Counted from the stretch's first letter, positions 7,245 to 18,113 are shown. The stretch: DNA of 64,000 nucleotides from Barnesiella viscericola DSM 18177 (GCF_000512915.1 NZ_CP007034.1:248001-312000), one strand, 5' to 3'. Numbers and translations: made by a program. The notes: generated by a model from the letters alone, not told the origin.

Positions 7245-10060
7245 AAGCAGAAGATCAGATAGAGGTCTATGGTGCCCGTGTGCACAACCTCAAAAACATA
7301 GATGTCAAAATTCCCCGGAACAGCCTGACGGTCATTACCGGACTGAGCGGTAGCGGCAAATCGTCGTTGGCCTTCGACACCATCTTTGCCGAGGGACAGC
7401 GTCGCTACATCGAGACCTTTACGGCCTATGCCCGCAACATGCTCGGCGGTATGGAACGGCCCGATGTGGACAAGATTACCGGGTTGAGTCCCGTAATCTC
7501 CATCGAACAGAAGACAACCAACAAGAATCCGCGTTCGACGGTGGGGACAACCACCGAGATATTCGATTTCCTGCGGTTGCTTTTTGCTCGGGCAGGAGAG
7601 GCTTACTCTTACTTGTCGGGCGAAAAGATGGTGCGATATACCGAAGAGAAGATTATCTCACTTATCTTGGACCGCTACCAAGGTCGCCGCACCTACATAC
7701 TGGCTCCGTTGGTGCGCAACCGCAAGGGCCACTACAAGGAGTTGTTCGAGCAGGTGCGTCGGAAAGGGTATCTCACCGTCCGTATCGACGGCGAACTGCG
7801 CGAGATAACCCATGGCATGAAACTCGACCGCTACAAAAATCACAGCATCGAGCTGGTGGTCGACAAACTGGTGGTCGACAAGGACGACGAACGCCGGTTG
7901 CAGGAGAGTGTAAAAACAGCCATGAAACAGGGTGACGGCCAGCTGATGATACTCGACGCAGACACACAGGAGCTGCGCCATTACAGCCGCACCCTCATGG
8001 ACCCCAAGACGGGCTTGTCGTATAGCGAACCGGCTCCGCACAACTTCTCGTTCAACTCGCCGCAAGGAGCCTGTCCCAAGTGCAAGGGATTGGGATATGT
8101 CAATATCATCGACCGTGAGAAGATTATCCCCAACGACGAGAAGTCGATTTACGAAGGGGGAATCGTTCCGCTGGGTAAATACAAGAACACGCTGATATTT
8201 TGGCAAATCGCAGCTATCTGCGAGAAATACGGCGACAGCCTGAAAACTCCCATCAAGGATCTCTCGGAAGAGGCGCTCGACGATATTCTGAACGGCACCG
8301 ACGAACGTTTGCAAATCAAGAACGAGTCGTTGGGCTCCTCCAACTATTTCCTGTCGTTCGACGGGCTGATCAAATACATCGAGGTACAGCAGCAGAGCGA
8401 CGCCTCGTCGCAAGCCCAAAAGTGGGCGGGGCAGTTTGTCACGACCACCGTGTGCCCCAGTTGCGAAGGTCATCGGTTGAACCGAGAGGCGCTGCATTAC
8501 CGCATTGCCGGTAAGAACATCGCCGAACTGGCCGACATGGACATCTCGGAACTGTATGAATGGGTCAACCAGGTAGAGTACGAGTTGTCGCCCCAGCAGC
8601 GCCAGATTGCGGTCGAAATCTTGAAAGAGATTCGTAGCCGCCTGCACTTCCTCGTCGATGTAGGGTTGGACTATCTGTGCCTCAACCGGGCCTCGGCCAC
8701 CTTGTCGGGAGGTGAGAGCCAACGCATACGATTGGCTACCCAGATAGGGTCGCAACTGGTCAATGTGCTCTATATTCTCGACGAGCCCAGTATCGGGTTA
8801 CACCAACGCGACAACACCCGACTCATCAACTCCTTGAAAGAGTTGCGCGATATGGGTAATTCGGTCATCGTCGTAGAACACGACAAGGAGATGATGCTGG
8901 CTGCCGATTATATCGTCGATTTGGGCCCTCGGGCCGGTCGCTTGGGCGGGAACATCGTCTTTGCCGGGACACCCCAGGAGATGCTCAAAACCAATACCCT
9001 CACAGCGCAATACCTGAACGGGGAAAAGAAAATCGAATATTCACCCCAACGACGTCCGGGCAACGGTAAAAAACTTATTCTATCAGGTGCCACAGGCAAT
9101 AACCTCAAAAATGTGACGGTCGAGTTCCCGCTGGGCAAATTCATCTGCGTAACGGGCGTATCGGGTAGCGGTAAATCGAGCCTCATTAACGGAACGCTGC
9201 AACCGATACTCAGCCAAAAGTTCTATCGTTCGCTGCAAGCCTCGTTGCCTTACGACCGAATTGAAGGACTGGAAAATATCGACAAGGTGGTGACCGTCGA
9301 CCAGTCTCCACTGGGACGCACACCGCGTTCCAATCCGGCTACCTATACGGGTGTCTTTGCCGACATACGCAATGTCTTTGTCGAGCTGCCCGAGGCTAAA
9401 ATCCGTGGCTATAAACCGGGACGCTTCTCGTTCAACATCGCGGGCGGACGCTGCGAGGTATGTGGCGGTAACGGCTACAAGACCATCGAGATGAATTTCT
9501 TGCCCGATGTGCTCGTACCTTGCGAGGCTTGCCATGGCAAACGCTATAATCGGGAGACTCTCGAAGTGCGCTTCAAAGGGAAGTCGATTGCCGATGTACT
9601 GGATATGACCATCAATCAGGCGGTCGAATTTTTCGAAAATATACCCTCGATTATCTCCAAAATAAAGGTGCTGCAAGAGGTGGGACTCGGATACATCAAG
9701 CTGGGACAACCCTCGACAACCTTGTCGGGAGGCGAGAGTCAGCGGGTGAAACTGGCTGCCGAGCTCTCCAAACGCGATACGGGGAAGACTCTCTATATAC
9801 TCGACGAACCCACTACCGGATTGCATTTCGAGGATATACGGGTTTTGTTGTCGGTACTGAATCGACTGGTCGATAAGGGGAATACGGTGATTGTCATCGA
9901 GCATAACCTCGACATCATTAAATGTGCCGACCACATTATCGACATGGGGCCGGAAGGGGGACGAAATGGCGGGTACGTATTGGCTACAGGAACTCCCGAA
10001 GAGATTTGCAAGTACGACACGGCTACCGCTCGCTACTTGAAAGAGGAATTGAACGGATAG
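7241..10060 (+). CDS. uvrA: Excinuclease ABC subunit A
   Basis: UvrA is the damage-recognition ATPase of nucleotide excision repair. The 939-residue product has the normal length and two ABC ATPase modules: Walker A motifs GLSGSGKS (residues 34-41) and GVSGSGKS (about 638), and signatures [12 protein letters not shown] (about 487) and [12 protein letters not shown] (about 827). Zinc-binding pairs occur at CPKC (about 277), CEVCGGNGY (about 737) and CEAC (about 760). It overlaps the preceding transglycosylase by 4 bases, so it appears translationally coupled to envelope genes. A strong terminator follows. Confidence 0.97.
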   Translation: MKAEDQIEVYGARVHNLKNIDVKIPRNSLTVITGLSGSGKSSLAFDTIFAEGQRRYIETFTAYARNMLGGMERPDVDKITGLSPVISIEQKTTNKNPRSTVGTTTEIFDFLRLLFARAGEAYSYLSGEKMVRYTEEKIISLILDRYQGRRTYILAPLVRNRKGHYKELFEQVRRKGYLTVRIDGELREITHGMKLDRYKNHSIELVVDKLVVDKDDERRLQESVKTAMKQGDGQLMILDADTQELRHYSRTLMDPKTGLSYSEPAPHNFSFNSPQGACPKCKGLGYVNIIDREKIIPNDEKSIYEGGIVPLGKYKNTLIFWQIAAICEKYGDSLKTPIKDLSEEALDDILNGTDERLQIKNESLGSSNYFLSFDGLIKYIEVQQQSDASSQAQKWAGQFVTTTVCPSCEGHRLNREALHYRIAGKNIAELADMDISELYEWVNQVEYELSPQQRQIAVEILKEIRSRLHFLVDVGLDYLCLNRASATLSGGESQRIRLATQIGSQLVNVLYILDEPSIGLHQRDNTRLINSLKELRDMGNSVIVVEHDKEMMLAADYIVDLGPRAGRLGGNIVFAGTPQEMLKTNTLTAQYLNGEKKIEYSPQRRPGNGKKLILSGATGNNLKNVTVEFPLGKFICVTGVSGSGKSSLINGTLQPILSQKFYRSLQASLPYDRIEGLENIDKVVTVDQSPLGRTPRSNPATYTGVFADIRNVFVELPEAKIRGYKPGRFSFNIAGGRCEVCGGNGYKTIEMNFLPDVLVPCEACHGKRYNRETLEVRFKGKSIADVLDMTINQAVEFFENIPSIISKIKVLQEVGLGYIKLGQPSTTLSGGESQRVKLAAELSKRDTGKTLYILDEPTTGLHFEDIRVLLSVLNRLVDKGNTVIVIEHNLDIIKCADHIIDMGPEGGRNGGYVLATGTPEEICKYDTATARYLKEELNG

Positions 10061-10084
10061 GAGATGTATATTTCAATTTTCCAT

Positions 10085-10126
10085 AACAGGAGACTCAACG
10101 ATGAATCGTTGGGCCTCCTGTTTTTC
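10085..10126 (+). terminator. Rho-independent terminator after uvrA
   Basis: An 18-base stem, 10085-10102 pairing with 10105-10122 (AACAGGAG against CTCCTGTT at the base), is followed by TTTTTC. It ends the plus-strand transcript from the T9SS cargo through uvrA. Confidence 0.85.
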
Positions 10127-10302
10127 TATTTTGCATACGGAGTAAAAGTCGGTTAAAACAGTATAATCAATTATCAATTAGTGTAATAGAGATCAATTAG
10201 GGCAATTTTGACTCAAAATCCTTGGATTATTTCTTCATTGATTTACATCGGTACACAAAAATAGAAATGTAGGAGAGGATAGACTCTAAAAAATAGAAAG
10301 AA

Positions 10303-10347
10303 TTACAATTGTAACAATATAGTTCTTTATTTGGGTTACATTTCACA
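10303..10347. promoter_or_regulatory. Distal pair of operator-like motifs
   Basis: TTACAATTGTAA at 10303-10314 is a perfect 12-base palindrome, and TTACATTTCACA at 10336-10347 is a related half-matching copy 33 bases downstream. Inverted half sites AAATGTAA follow at 10355-10362 and 10369-10376. Binding by the downstream XRE protein is inferred only. Confidence 0.4.
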
Positions 10348-10699
10348 AGTATATAAATGTAAATTTTAAAATGTAAATGTTTAGTTTATGTACCTGTAAA
10401 TCAAATAGAGTAAAGATTGCATTTTTGAAATAAACAACAGTAGCAACTTATAAATCTAAATTATATCATAAATATTTATATTTATATATCTATTAATCAG
10501 CATTTTGCATACAAATATATAAAGTGAGATTTAAGTAGAATGTCTGGGAATAGTCTGTATTTCCTGCTCTTTATCCAATATTAATTAATCTATATAACTA
10601 GAAATCAATAGTATAACTAAATAAATATAAAGTAAAAGAATAGTATAATAAGCAATACATTACTACTGTAAAATGTTGTTCTTCTTATTTTTTTGTATA

Positions 10700-10786
10700 T
10701 TACAATTCACATCTGCAACGTTTATATAGTTACAATTATAATTTTGATTTTTAATTTTTATTGTTTACATTTGTAATCTAATTTTG
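10700..10786. promoter_or_regulatory. Proximal operator-like motifs and -7 element of the XRE gene
   Basis: TTACAATTCACA (10700-10711), TTACAATTATAA (10730-10741) and TTACATTTGTAA (10765-10776) recur at 30 and 35 bases, near three helical turns. A TAATTTTG -7 element at 10779-10786 begins 2 bases after the last copy and lies 20 bases before the ATG at 10807. A factor bound at the last site would cover the promoter, as expected for autorepression. Confidence 0.45.
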
Positions 10787-10806
10787 TATCTAATTTTCAA
10801 TCGATC

Positions 10807-11364
10807 ATGGGAGAAGAAGAGACCTTGGCCGTCGCCGGACGGATAAAGCAATTTATCGACCACCTGGGAATAACGATTACCCAGTTTGCCGACAACACGG
10901 GTATACAACGCTCGTCCATGTCGCAAATCTTAGGCGGGCGAAATCAGAAGATCAGTATCGCCACCATTGGTAAGATTCATGCCACATATCCCGAGCTATC
11001 GATTTACTGGCTGTTATATGGTCATGAGCCTATGCTCATCTCAACCGGGAGAAATAGTGTGGCCGGAGGTGAAGAAGAGTTACCTCGTCTATCAACTGGA
11101 GCAACGCCATTTATGTCGTTATTCGAAGCCGAAAATGCCGCAAATCCGGTCAACGATACGAACGCTCGCAAATATTCCAAGGAAAATGAGTCAAATCGAG
11201 ACCGCTCTATCAATGAAAAATCTGGAAATGAGGCTTTAAATAGCGATTTCGGTACAAATACCGACAACCGGAAAACGAGTGAGAGAAATCGACGTATCGT
11301 CAAAATCATGATTTTCTACTCCGATAATACCTTCGATAGCTTTTCGCCCGACTTTTCGGACTAA
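10807..11364 (+). CDS. XRE-family helix-turn-helix transcriptional regulator
   Basis: The 185-residue product has an N-terminal XRE-type helix-turn-helix domain at about 10-75 (RIKQFIDHLGITITQFADNTG, then QRSSMSQILGGRNQKIS and SIYWLLYGHEPM). A polar, low-complexity middle (about 80-155) follows, then a short ordered tail, IMIFYSDNTFDSFSPDF. A tail of this IFYSDxTFxxF kind recurs in my memory of other Bacteroidetes XRE proteins, but its role is unknown to me. The gene stands alone between two strong transcription boundaries. Repeated palindromic words upstream suggest autoregulation. Target genes cannot be read from the sequence. Confidence 0.75.
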   Translation: MGEEETLAVAGRIKQFIDHLGITITQFADNTGIQRSSMSQILGGRNQKISIATIGKIHATYPELSIYWLLYGHEPMLISTGRNSVAGGEEELPRLSTGATPFMSLFEAENAANPVNDTNARKYSKENESNRDRSINEKSGNEALNSDFGTNTDNRKTSERNRRIVKIMIFYSDNTFDSFSPDFSD

Positions 11365-11409
11365 TCTCACGAGGTCTTGTACAAAACAGGTCGATCTGCT
11401 TCGTTATTA

Positions 11410-11441
11410 TTTGTTTCTGCTCCCGGTTTAAGCTATCTTTG
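11410..11441 (+). promoter_or_regulatory. Promoter for pyrK-pyrD
   Basis: TTTG at 11410-11413 and TATCTTTG at 11434-11441 are separated by 20 bases, close to the consensus. The leader to the ATG at 11532 would be about 85 bases. Confidence 0.6.
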
Positions 11442-11531
11442 CAGCATTAAAGCGAAAGCGGCACAATCGCCTTGTATCAGGTAAAATTTCCCGGGGGCAT
11501 CTGTACCGACTTTTGTCAGTAAATTTGATTT

Positions 11532-12311
11532 ATGAAAAAATACATTCTCGATTTTCGTGTTTCCGAAAATGTACAGTTGCACGACAACTATGCACTCTTG
11601 AAATTGACACCTGCCGATGGCTGTCCGTTGCCCGAGATGCTGCCGGGACAGTTTGTCGAAGTGCGGGTAGATCGCTCCCCCAGCACCTTTTTGCGGCGCC
11701 CCATCTCTATCAATTTTGTCGATTATCCCCACAACGAATTGTGGCTACTCATTCGGAAGGCAGGCGAAGGTACCCGCACGCTGTGTGGTCTGCAAGCCGG
11801 CGAAATCCTCAATCTGGTATTACCGCTGGGAAATACCTTTACCCTCCCCGAAAGTGCTCAGGAACGAATCCTGCTTGTGGGTGGAGGCGTAGGAATAGCC
11901 CCCATGCTCTATTGGGGTAAATATTTGAAGGGAAAGGGCTATACGCCCCGGTTCCTGTTGGGCTTCCGCAGTGATAAAGATCTGTTGCAATACGACCAGT
12001 TCCGCCAGTTTGGCGAGGTGTACGTCTCGACCGAAGACGGCTCGTTGGGTGAAAAGGGATTTGTAACCCAACACTCTATATTAAACGAACCCTTCGACCG
12101 GCTCTATGTGTGCGGCCCTAAACCCATGATGGTGGCCGTAGCCCGATATGCCCGCGAGCGGCAACTCTTTTGCGAAGTCTCGCTCGAAAATACGATGGCC
12201 TGCGGTGTGGGGGCTTGCCTCTGCTGCGTAGAAGATACGGTCGAAGGACATGTGTGTGTATGCAAAGAAGGTCCCATCTTTAATATAGAAAAACTCAAAT
12301 GGCAGATTTAA
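11532..12311 (+). CDS. pyrK: Dihydroorotate dehydrogenase B, electron-transfer subunit
   Basis: PyrK carries electrons from PyrD to NAD+ through FAD and a [2Fe-2S] cluster in the fourth step of UMP synthesis. The 259-residue product has a ferredoxin-reductase-type FAD domain (RRPISIN at about 56, which contacts flavin in this family), an NAD-binding stretch [19 protein letters not shown] (about 115-133) and a C-terminal cluster motif [11 protein letters not shown] with a further Cys in HVCVCKEGP. It overlaps pyrD by 13 bases, so the two subunits are made together. Confidence 0.92.
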   Translation: MKKYILDFRVSENVQLHDNYALLKLTPADGCPLPEMLPGQFVEVRVDRSPSTFLRRPISINFVDYPHNELWLLIRKAGEGTRTLCGLQAGEILNLVLPLGNTFTLPESAQERILLVGGGVGIAPMLYWGKYLKGKGYTPRFLLGFRSDKDLLQYDQFRQFGEVYVSTEDGSLGEKGFVTQHSILNEPFDRLYVCGPKPMMVAVARYARERQLFCEVSLENTMACGVGACLCCVEDTVEGHVCVCKEGPIFNIEKLKWQI

Positions 12312-13210
12312 ACGTTAACATAGGCGTATTGTCCCTGAAAAACCCGGTCATGACCGCCTCCGGGACTTTTGGTTATGGCGAAGAGTTCGCCGACTTTATC
12401 GACTTGTCGCGTCTGGGCGGTATTATTGTCAAAGGTACCACCCTGCATCATCGGGAGGGTAACCCGTATCCCCGCATGGCTGAAACTCCGTCGGGAATGT
12501 TGAATGCCGTGGGGTTGCAGAACAAGGGTGTCGACTATTTTATCGAGCATATATATCCCCGCATCAAAGAGATAGATACCTATTTTCTGGTAAATGTATC
12601 GGGGGCTTCGGTCGAAGATTATGTGGCTACGGCCGAGAAAATTGCGGCATTGGATCGAATCCCGGCTATCGAGCTGAATATATCGTGTCCTAACGTAAAG
12701 GAAGGGGGTATGGCCTTTGGTACCTCGTGTCAGAGCGCAGCTTCCGTGGTGCGTGCCGTTCGTGCCGCATACCCCAAAACGTTGATTGTAAAACTGTCGC
12801 CCAATGTGACCGATATTACCGAAATTGCCCGGGCTGTCGAAGCCGAAGGAGCCGATGCCGTGTCGCTGATCAACACGCTGCTGGGTATGGCCATCGATGC
12901 ACAACGACGTCGGCCGGTGTTGTCGACCGTCACCGGTGGACTGTCGGGAGCTTGTGTCAAGCCCATAGCCCTGCGCATGGTATGGCAAACCTACCACGCC
13001 GTAAAGATTCCTATTGTGGGATTAGGAGGCATCATGAATGCAACCGATGCCATCGAATTTCTGTTGGCAGGCGCCTCGGCCATCGAGGTCGGTACGGCCA
13101 ACTTCATCGACCCGCAAATTTCGGAGAAAATCGTGGACGGAATCAACGAATACCTCGAAAAAAATCACATTGCATCGGTAAAAGAACTGATTGGCGGACT
13201 TATGTTGTAA
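12299..13210 (+). CDS. pyrD: Dihydroorotate dehydrogenase B, catalytic subunit
   Basis: The enzyme oxidises dihydroorotate to orotate with FMN and works as a complex with PyrK in the cytosol. The 303-residue product is a TIM barrel of the class 1B type. It shows [13 protein letters not shown] (about 15-27), [12 protein letters not shown] (about 124-135) with the class 1 catalytic Cys, and phosphate-binding [26 protein letters not shown] near residue 240. Membrane-bound class 2 enzymes differ in having an N-terminal extension. Other pyr genes are not in the window. A bidirectional terminator follows. Confidence 0.94.
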   Translation: MADLNVNIGVLSLKNPVMTASGTFGYGEEFADFIDLSRLGGIIVKGTTLHHREGNPYPRMAETPSGMLNAVGLQNKGVDYFIEHIYPRIKEIDTYFLVNVSGASVEDYVATAEKIAALDRIPAIELNISCPNVKEGGMAFGTSCQSAASVVRAVRAAYPKTLIVKLSPNVTDITEIARAVEAEGADAVSLINTLLGMAIDAQRRRPVLSTVTGGLSGACVKPIALRMVWQTYHAVKIPIVGLGGIMNATDAIEFLLAGASAIEVGTANFIDPQISEKIVDGINEYLEKNHIASVKELIGGLML

Positions 13211-13233
13211 TTTGCTGAAATATAATAAAATAA

Positions 13234-13283
13234 AAATAGCGAATATAGATTCGATGAATTTAATCGAGCTATATTCGCTATTT
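13234..13283. terminator. Bidirectional terminator between pyrD and htpG
   Basis: A 15-base perfect stem, 13234-13248 with 13269-13283 (AAATAGCGAATATAG and its complement), has A/T-rich tracts on both sides. It can serve both convergent genes. Confidence 0.75.
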
Positions 13284-13365
13284 AAGTTTTGCTTTATATG
13301 TCGGGTGAGGGAGTGATATAAAGTATTACTTGATATCTACACCTCTCACCGGCATCAACAAGTCA

Positions 13366-15420
13366 TTACAGAATATCGACCGAACGCTTGATAAAGTTGT
13401 TCAAAGCCTCTCCCTTCAACATGTTGTTGGAGAGCAAAGCCAAGTCGACCAACTGACGTACCAACGGATTCTTGTCGGCGTAGGTCTTCAAGACGTCCGA
13501 CTCCTTCGACCGCAACTCCTTGGCCTTCTCTTCGGCGCTCTTCAATGCCTCTTTGTCGGCCACGGGAATCTCCTCGTCCTTCTTGTCTTTCTTGGCCTCT
13601 TGCAGACGGGTTATTTCGGCATTGACCGTATTCAGCTCGTCGAGTATCGGGGTCAACTGCTCCTTGCACGAACTTTCGGTATCGGCAATAATCCGTTGTG
13701 TTAAGGGGTGCTCGGTGTTGACAATGAGGTTGTAGCTGTCGGGCAGTTCGCCATAGATAGCCATACCCGGTTGTATGGCAGCCATGTCTTTCATACGGCG
13801 CATGAACTCATTCTGCGTAATCACAATGGGTTGTGCAGTAGCACCTACCGGTTCGAACATGACCAAGAAATCGCTCTTCTCGATAGTCGGAATCTGCGAT
13901 TTGAATACCGTGGTCATGATGTCGCGCTGTTGCTCGTTGAGCGCAGCTGAAGCCTGGTTGTCTTTCTTCTGAATAAGCCGGTCTATCAAGTCGCTGTCGA
14001 CCCGTACGAAACGGCATTTACCCAATTTCTGCTCCAGCATGCCGATGAAGTGGGGGTCTAACTGGCCGTTCATCAGCAATACGTCGTAACCCTTGGCCGT
14101 AGCCGTCTCGATGTAGCTGTATTGAGCCTCCTTATCGTTGGCATACAAGTAGATGAGCTGTCCGTCTTTATCGGTCTGATTGCCCTCGATCAGTTTCTTG
14201 TACTCGTCGAGCGTGTAATATTTCTCTTCGGTATCTTTGAGCAGGACAAATTTTTGAGCCCGTTCGTAGAATTTCTCGTCCGAGAGCATACCATATTCGA
14301 TAAAAATCTTCAGGTCGTCCCATTTCTCTTCAAACTGCTTGCGGTCGCTGTTGAAAATCTCTTGCAGACGCTCGGCTACTTTCTTGGTAATGTAGCCCGA
14401 GATTTTCTTCACGTTCGAGTCGCTTTGCAGGTACGAACGCGATACGTTCAACGGAATGTCGGGCGAATCGATTACGCCTTGCAGCAACATCAGGAAATCG
14501 GGCACAATACCCTCGACCGAATCGGTTACAAACACCTGGTTGCAGTACAGTTGAATCTTGTATCGGTTGATATCGATGTTGTTCTTGATTTTCGGGAAAT
14601 AGAGAATACCGGTCAGTTTGAAGGGGTAATCGATATTGAGGTGAATCCAGAAGAGCGGTTCATCGATACCTGGATAGAGGTCGGCATAGAATTTCTTGTA
14701 ATCCTCGTCGCTCAAATCGGTCGGTTTGCGCGTCCAGGCCGGCTCCATGTCGTTGATTATTTTATCCTTGTCGGTGTCGACGTATTTACCGTCCTTCCAC
14801 TCTTGCTCCTTACCGAACACTACCGGAACGGGCAAGAAGCGGCAATACTTCTTCAACAGCGTTTCAATACGTTGCGGTTCGAGGAATTCCTTGTTCTCGT
14901 CGTCGATATACAGAACGATGTCGGTACCCCGCTCGCTCTTCTCGATGTCGGTCATCTCGTAGGCGGGCGAACCGTCGCAACTCCACATCACGGCCTGAGC
15001 CCCTTCCTTGTAGGAGAGGGTGCGAATCTCGACCTTCTTCGATACCATGAAGGAGGAGTAGAATCCCAGTCCGAAGTGGCCGATGATGGCATTGGCGTCG
15101 TTCTTGTATTTCTCCAAAAACTCTTCGGCTCCCGAAAAGGCTATCTGATTGATGTATTTGTCAATCTCCTCGGCAGTCATACCTATACCGTGATCCGAGA
15201 TGGTCAACGTTCCGGCATTCTTGTCGATGGAAACCGATACGTTGGTCGAACCCAACTCACCTTTGAAATCGCCAAAAGAGGCCAAAGTCTTCAATTTCTG
15301 AGTGGCATCGACGGCGTTGGAAACCAACTCTCTCAAAAATATCTCGTGGTCACTATACAAAAACTTTTTGATAACGGGGAAGATGTTATCGGTCGTAACC
15401 CCAATTGTTCCTTTTTGCAT
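13366..15420 (-). CDS. htpG: Molecular chaperone HtpG (Hsp90)
   Basis: HtpG is the bacterial Hsp90, an ATP-driven dimeric chaperone in the cytosol. The 684-residue product begins with the typical Bacteroidetes MQKGTIGVTTDNIFPVIKKF. The GHKL ATPase motifs are intact: ELVSNAVDATQKL (about 32-44, Mg-binding Asn), TISDHGIGMTAEEIDKYI (about 75-92) and GHFGLGFYSSFMV (about 118-130). The middle domain carries FWIHLNIDYPF and LNVSRSYLQSD near residue 330. A charged EEIPVADKEALKSAEEKAKEL segment lies near the C-terminus. It is transcribed toward pyrD and is separated from clpC by a terminator. Confidence 0.95.
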   Translation of the reverse strand: MQKGTIGVTTDNIFPVIKKFLYSDHEIFLRELVSNAVDATQKLKTLASFGDFKGELGSTNVSVSIDKNAGTLTISDHGIGMTAEEIDKYINQIAFSGAEEFLEKYKNDANAIIGHFGLGFYSSFMVSKKVEIRTLSYKEGAQAVMWSCDGSPAYEMTDIEKSERGTDIVLYIDDENKEFLEPQRIETLLKKYCRFLPVPVVFGKEQEWKDGKYVDTDKDKIINDMEPAWTRKPTDLSDEDYKKFYADLYPGIDEPLFWIHLNIDYPFKLTGILYFPKIKNNIDINRYKIQLYCNQVFVTDSVEGIVPDFLMLLQGVIDSPDIPLNVSRSYLQSDSNVKKISGYITKKVAERLQEIFNSDRKQFEEKWDDLKIFIEYGMLSDEKFYERAQKFVLLKDTEEKYYTLDEYKKLIEGNQTDKDGQLIYLYANDKEAQYSYIETATAKGYDVLLMNGQLDPHFIGMLEQKLGKCRFVRVDSDLIDRLIQKKDNQASAALNEQQRDIMTTVFKSQIPTIEKSDFLVMFEPVGATAQPIVITQNEFMRRMKDMAAIQPGMAIYGELPDSYNLIVNTEHPLTQRIIADTESSCKEQLTPILDELNTVNAEITRLQEAKKDKKDEEIPVADKEALKSAEEKAKELRSKESDVLKTYADKNPLVRQLVDLALLSNNMLKGEALNNFIKRSVDIL

Positions 15421-15463
15421 GGTTATATATTTTTATTACACTAATTTTCTACCGAATTTTTTT

Positions 15464-15497
15464 CAAAAAAAATGCCAGACTCAAAAAGTCTGACATT
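15464..15497 (-). terminator. Terminator after clpC
   Basis: On the minus strand an 11-base stem (15487-15497 with 15471-15481, AGTCTGACATT type) is followed by an eight-T run (complement of 15465-15472). It separates clpC from htpG. Confidence 0.8.
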
Positions 15498-15520
15498 TTG
15501 ACTTATTCTCGCGACGATTG

Positions 15521-18082
15521 TCACGACTCTTTCTTCGAGTCGATAATCGAGGAGACAATCTTGTGGTTCTCCTCGTCGAAATCGACACGTATCGTATCGC
15601 CCTCCTGGACGGTGGCCCGGATAATCATCTCGGCCAGTTCGTCTTCGAGATACTTCTGTATGGCCCGTTTCAACGGACGAGCTCCAAACTGAACGTCGTA
15701 TCCCTTCTCGGCAATGAAATTCTTGGCGGCATCGGTGATTTCGAGGTGGTATCCCAGTGTCTCCACCCGTTTGTAGAAACCGCTCAATTCCAAGTCGATA
15801 ATCTGGAAGATGGCCTTCTTGTCGAGTTGATCGAACATGATGATGTCGTCGATACGGTTCAGGAACTCGGGAGAGAAGGCCCGGTTCAACGCCTTTTGGA
15901 TAACTCCGCGCGAGTAGTCTTTCTCCGAAACGGTGTTGGTCGAGAAACCTACACCTTGTCCGAAATCCTTCAACTGGCGCGTACCGATATTCGAGGTCAT
16001 GATCAGAATCGTATTCTTGAAATCGATTTTACGCCCCAGACTATCGGTCAGCCGACCTTCGTCCAAAACCTGCAACAGCAGGTTAAACACGTCGGGGTGA
16101 GCCTTCTCAATCTCGTCGAGCAGTACTACCGAATAGGGTTTGCGACGCACCTTCTCGGTGAGCTGTCCGCCCTCCTCGTAACCCACATATCCCGGAGGTG
16201 CACCCACCAGTCGCGACACGGTGAATTTCTCCATGTATTCACTCATGTCGATGCGGATAAGCGCATCTTTCGAGTCGAACAGATATTCGGCCAGTTTCTT
16301 GGCCAAGTGAGTCTTACCCACGCCCGTAGGGCCCAGGAACATGAAAGTACCGATGGGCTTGTCGGGATCTTTCAATCCCACCCGGTTGCGCTGTATGGCC
16401 TTCACCACTTTATCGACAGCCTCGTCTTGTCCGATAATCTCACGTTTCAGTTCCCCGGCCATGGCCAAGAGCTTGTTCCCTTCGGCCTGAGCGATACGCT
16501 GCACGGGTACACCGGTCATCATGGCAACCACCTCGGCCACTTTCTCTTCGTCGACAATCTCGCGGTGCTGCTCCATCTGTTTCTCCCAGTTGTCCTTAGC
16601 CGTTTCCAAGGTACGCTGCAACTCCTTCTCCTTGTCTCTGAAACTGGCGGCCAACTCATAGTTCTGCGATTTTACCGCATTAATCTTATCCTCGCGACAG
16701 GTCTCGATTTGAGCCTCCAAGCTCTCAATCTCTTTGGGTACAGTGATGTTCGATACATGCACACGGGCCCCGGCTTCGTCGAGCGCATCGATTGCCTTGT
16801 CGGGGAAATTACGGTCACTGATGTAGCGGTCTGTCAATTTGACACAAGCCACCAATGCATCGTCGGTGTAGGTCACGTTGTGGTGATCTTCGTAACGGCC
16901 CTTGATGTTTTTGAGAATCTGCAAGGTCTCTTCGGGCGTAGTCGGCTCGACCATAATCTTTTGGAACCGGCGTTCCAAGGCTCCGTCTTTCTCGATATTC
17001 TTGCGATACTCGTCGAGAGTCGTAGCACCGATACACTGTATTTCGCCGCGCGACAGAGCCGGTTTCAGCATGTTGGCGGCATCGAGCGAACCGGTAGCTC
17101 CACCGGCTCCGACGATGGTATGAATCTCGTCGATAAACAAGATGATATTGGGATTCTTCGAGAGTTCGTTCAAAATCGCCTTGATGCGCTCCTCGAACTG
17201 GCCGCGATACTTGGTGCCGGCCACAATCGAGGCCATATCGAGTGAAATGAGCCGCTTATCAAACAAGACTCTCGACACCTTGCGCTGTACGATTCGCAGG
17301 GCAAGTCCCTCGACAATAGCCGATTTACCTACACCCGGCTCACCGATGAGTACCGGGTTGTTCTTTTTCCTCCGGCTCAGCACCTGGGCCAACCGCTCGA
17401 TCTCGTTATCCCGACCTACAACCGGGTCGAGACGGCCCTCCTCGGCCGCTTTGGTCATATCGGTACCAAAGTTGTCGAGCACCGGCGTGTCGTTGCCGCT
17501 TCGCTGTGTGGAAGTACTGCTGCCACTGCCACCTTGTTGTTCCCGACGATAGTTGCGTTCGTCTTCCAACTCGTCGTCATCGTCGTCGGTAAACCCGGCA
17601 CCCATGTCGCGAGGGGAGGGACGTTGTGCCGACTCCTCACGAGGTGTGTCGCCATTACCTTTTAAAAAGGCTGACACTTCGTCATAGGTAATGTCGTTCG
17701 TATGCAGAATCTGTGCGGCAGGGGAGTCCGACTCTTTTAATATAGCCAGTAACAAGTGCTCGGTATCGGTCTCCTGACTTTTCATGAACCGGGCTTCGAG
17801 CATGCTCATTTTCAAGACTCTATCTGTGCTCTTGCTGATTGTCAGCTCGCTGGATTGCTCCATATGGTTGTTGGAAGCGGATAGTTCATTTTCCAGGGAA
17901 CTCTTTATCGTGCGAAGAGAAGCTCCCAGCCCCACCAATGCGTCGACAGCACGGTTGGAGCCATCGCGTATAATCCCCAGCAGCAGGTGCTCGGGAACGA
18001 TGTTGGAATTTTGAAGGCGTTCGGCTTCTTCCCGGCTGTAACCGAGAATCTCCTTAACATGTTGTGAAAAGTTTCTTTCCAT
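15521..18082 (-). CDS. clpC: ATP-dependent Clp protease ATP-binding subunit ClpC
   Basis: ClpC is a Hsp100 unfoldase that feeds substrates to ClpP. The 853-residue product has the two-part Clp N-domain (1-140), an unusual Asp/Ser/Gly-rich linker (about 143-200, with a run of five Asp), and AAA-1 with Walker [10 protein letters not shown] (247-255). A coiled middle domain holds the [21 protein letters not shown] segment, and AAA-2 has [19 protein letters not shown] near residue 583. The start at 18082 ([10 protein letters not shown]) matches the family N-terminus; a longer TTG-started frame reaches 18172 but crosses the promoter. No clpP or McsAB genes are nearby. Confidence 0.93.
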   Translation of the reverse strand: MERNFSQHVKEILGYSREEAERLQNSNIVPEHLLLGIIRDGSNRAVDALVGLGASLRTIKSSLENELSASNNHMEQSSELTISKSTDRVLKMSMLEARFMKSQETDTEHLLLAILKESDSPAAQILHTNDITYDEVSAFLKGNGDTPREESAQRPSPRDMGAGFTDDDDDELEDERNYRREQQGGSGSSTSTQRSGNDTPVLDNFGTDMTKAAEEGRLDPVVGRDNEIERLAQVLSRRKKNNPVLIGEPGVGKSAIVEGLALRIVQRKVSRVLFDKRLISLDMASIVAGTKYRGQFEERIKAILNELSKNPNIILFIDEIHTIVGAGGATGSLDAANMLKPALSRGEIQCIGATTLDEYRKNIEKDGALERRFQKIMVEPTTPEETLQILKNIKGRYEDHHNVTYTDDALVACVKLTDRYISDRNFPDKAIDALDEAGARVHVSNITVPKEIESLEAQIETCREDKINAVKSQNYELAASFRDKEKELQRTLETAKDNWEKQMEQHREIVDEEKVAEVVAMMTGVPVQRIAQAEGNKLLAMAGELKREIIGQDEAVDKVVKAIQRNRVGLKDPDKPIGTFMFLGPTGVGKTHLAKKLAEYLFDSKDALIRIDMSEYMEKFTVSRLVGAPPGYVGYEEGGQLTEKVRRKPYSVVLLDEIEKAHPDVFNLLLQVLDEGRLTDSLGRKIDFKNTILIMTSNIGTRQLKDFGQGVGFSTNTVSEKDYSRGVIQKALNRAFSPEFLNRIDDIIMFDQLDKKAIFQIIDLELSGFYKRVETLGYHLEITDAAKNFIAEKGYDVQFGARPLKRAIQKYLEDELAEMIIRATVQEGDTIRVDFDEENHKIVSSIIDSKKES

Positions 18083-18113
18083 AAACAAATCTGTCTCCTT
18101 ATATTGATTTAGC

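Larger units (their letters stand above)
10127..10806. other. AT-rich 680-base intergenic region
   Basis: No convincing coding frame, tRNA or structured RNA is visible. The region is much more AT-rich than the genes on either side and is dense in TTACA/TGTAA words in both orientations, including a perfect palindrome at 10303-10314. Since uvrA is terminated just before it, the whole stretch can serve as upstream region of the XRE regulator at 10807. Confidence 0.7.

Noticed and set aside
10127-10806. Mobile-element scar or prophage attachment site
   Set aside because: No terminal inverted repeats, integrase or transposase fragments, tRNA or flanking direct duplication were found.
15518-17245. 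575-codon open frame on the plus strand opposite clpC
   Set aside because: It lies wholly antisense to clpC, has no family resemblance and reflects the codon bias of the real gene. The same holds for long antisense frames opposite htpG (14122-15444), recJ (25621-27060) and ileS (39912-41390 and 41508-43181).
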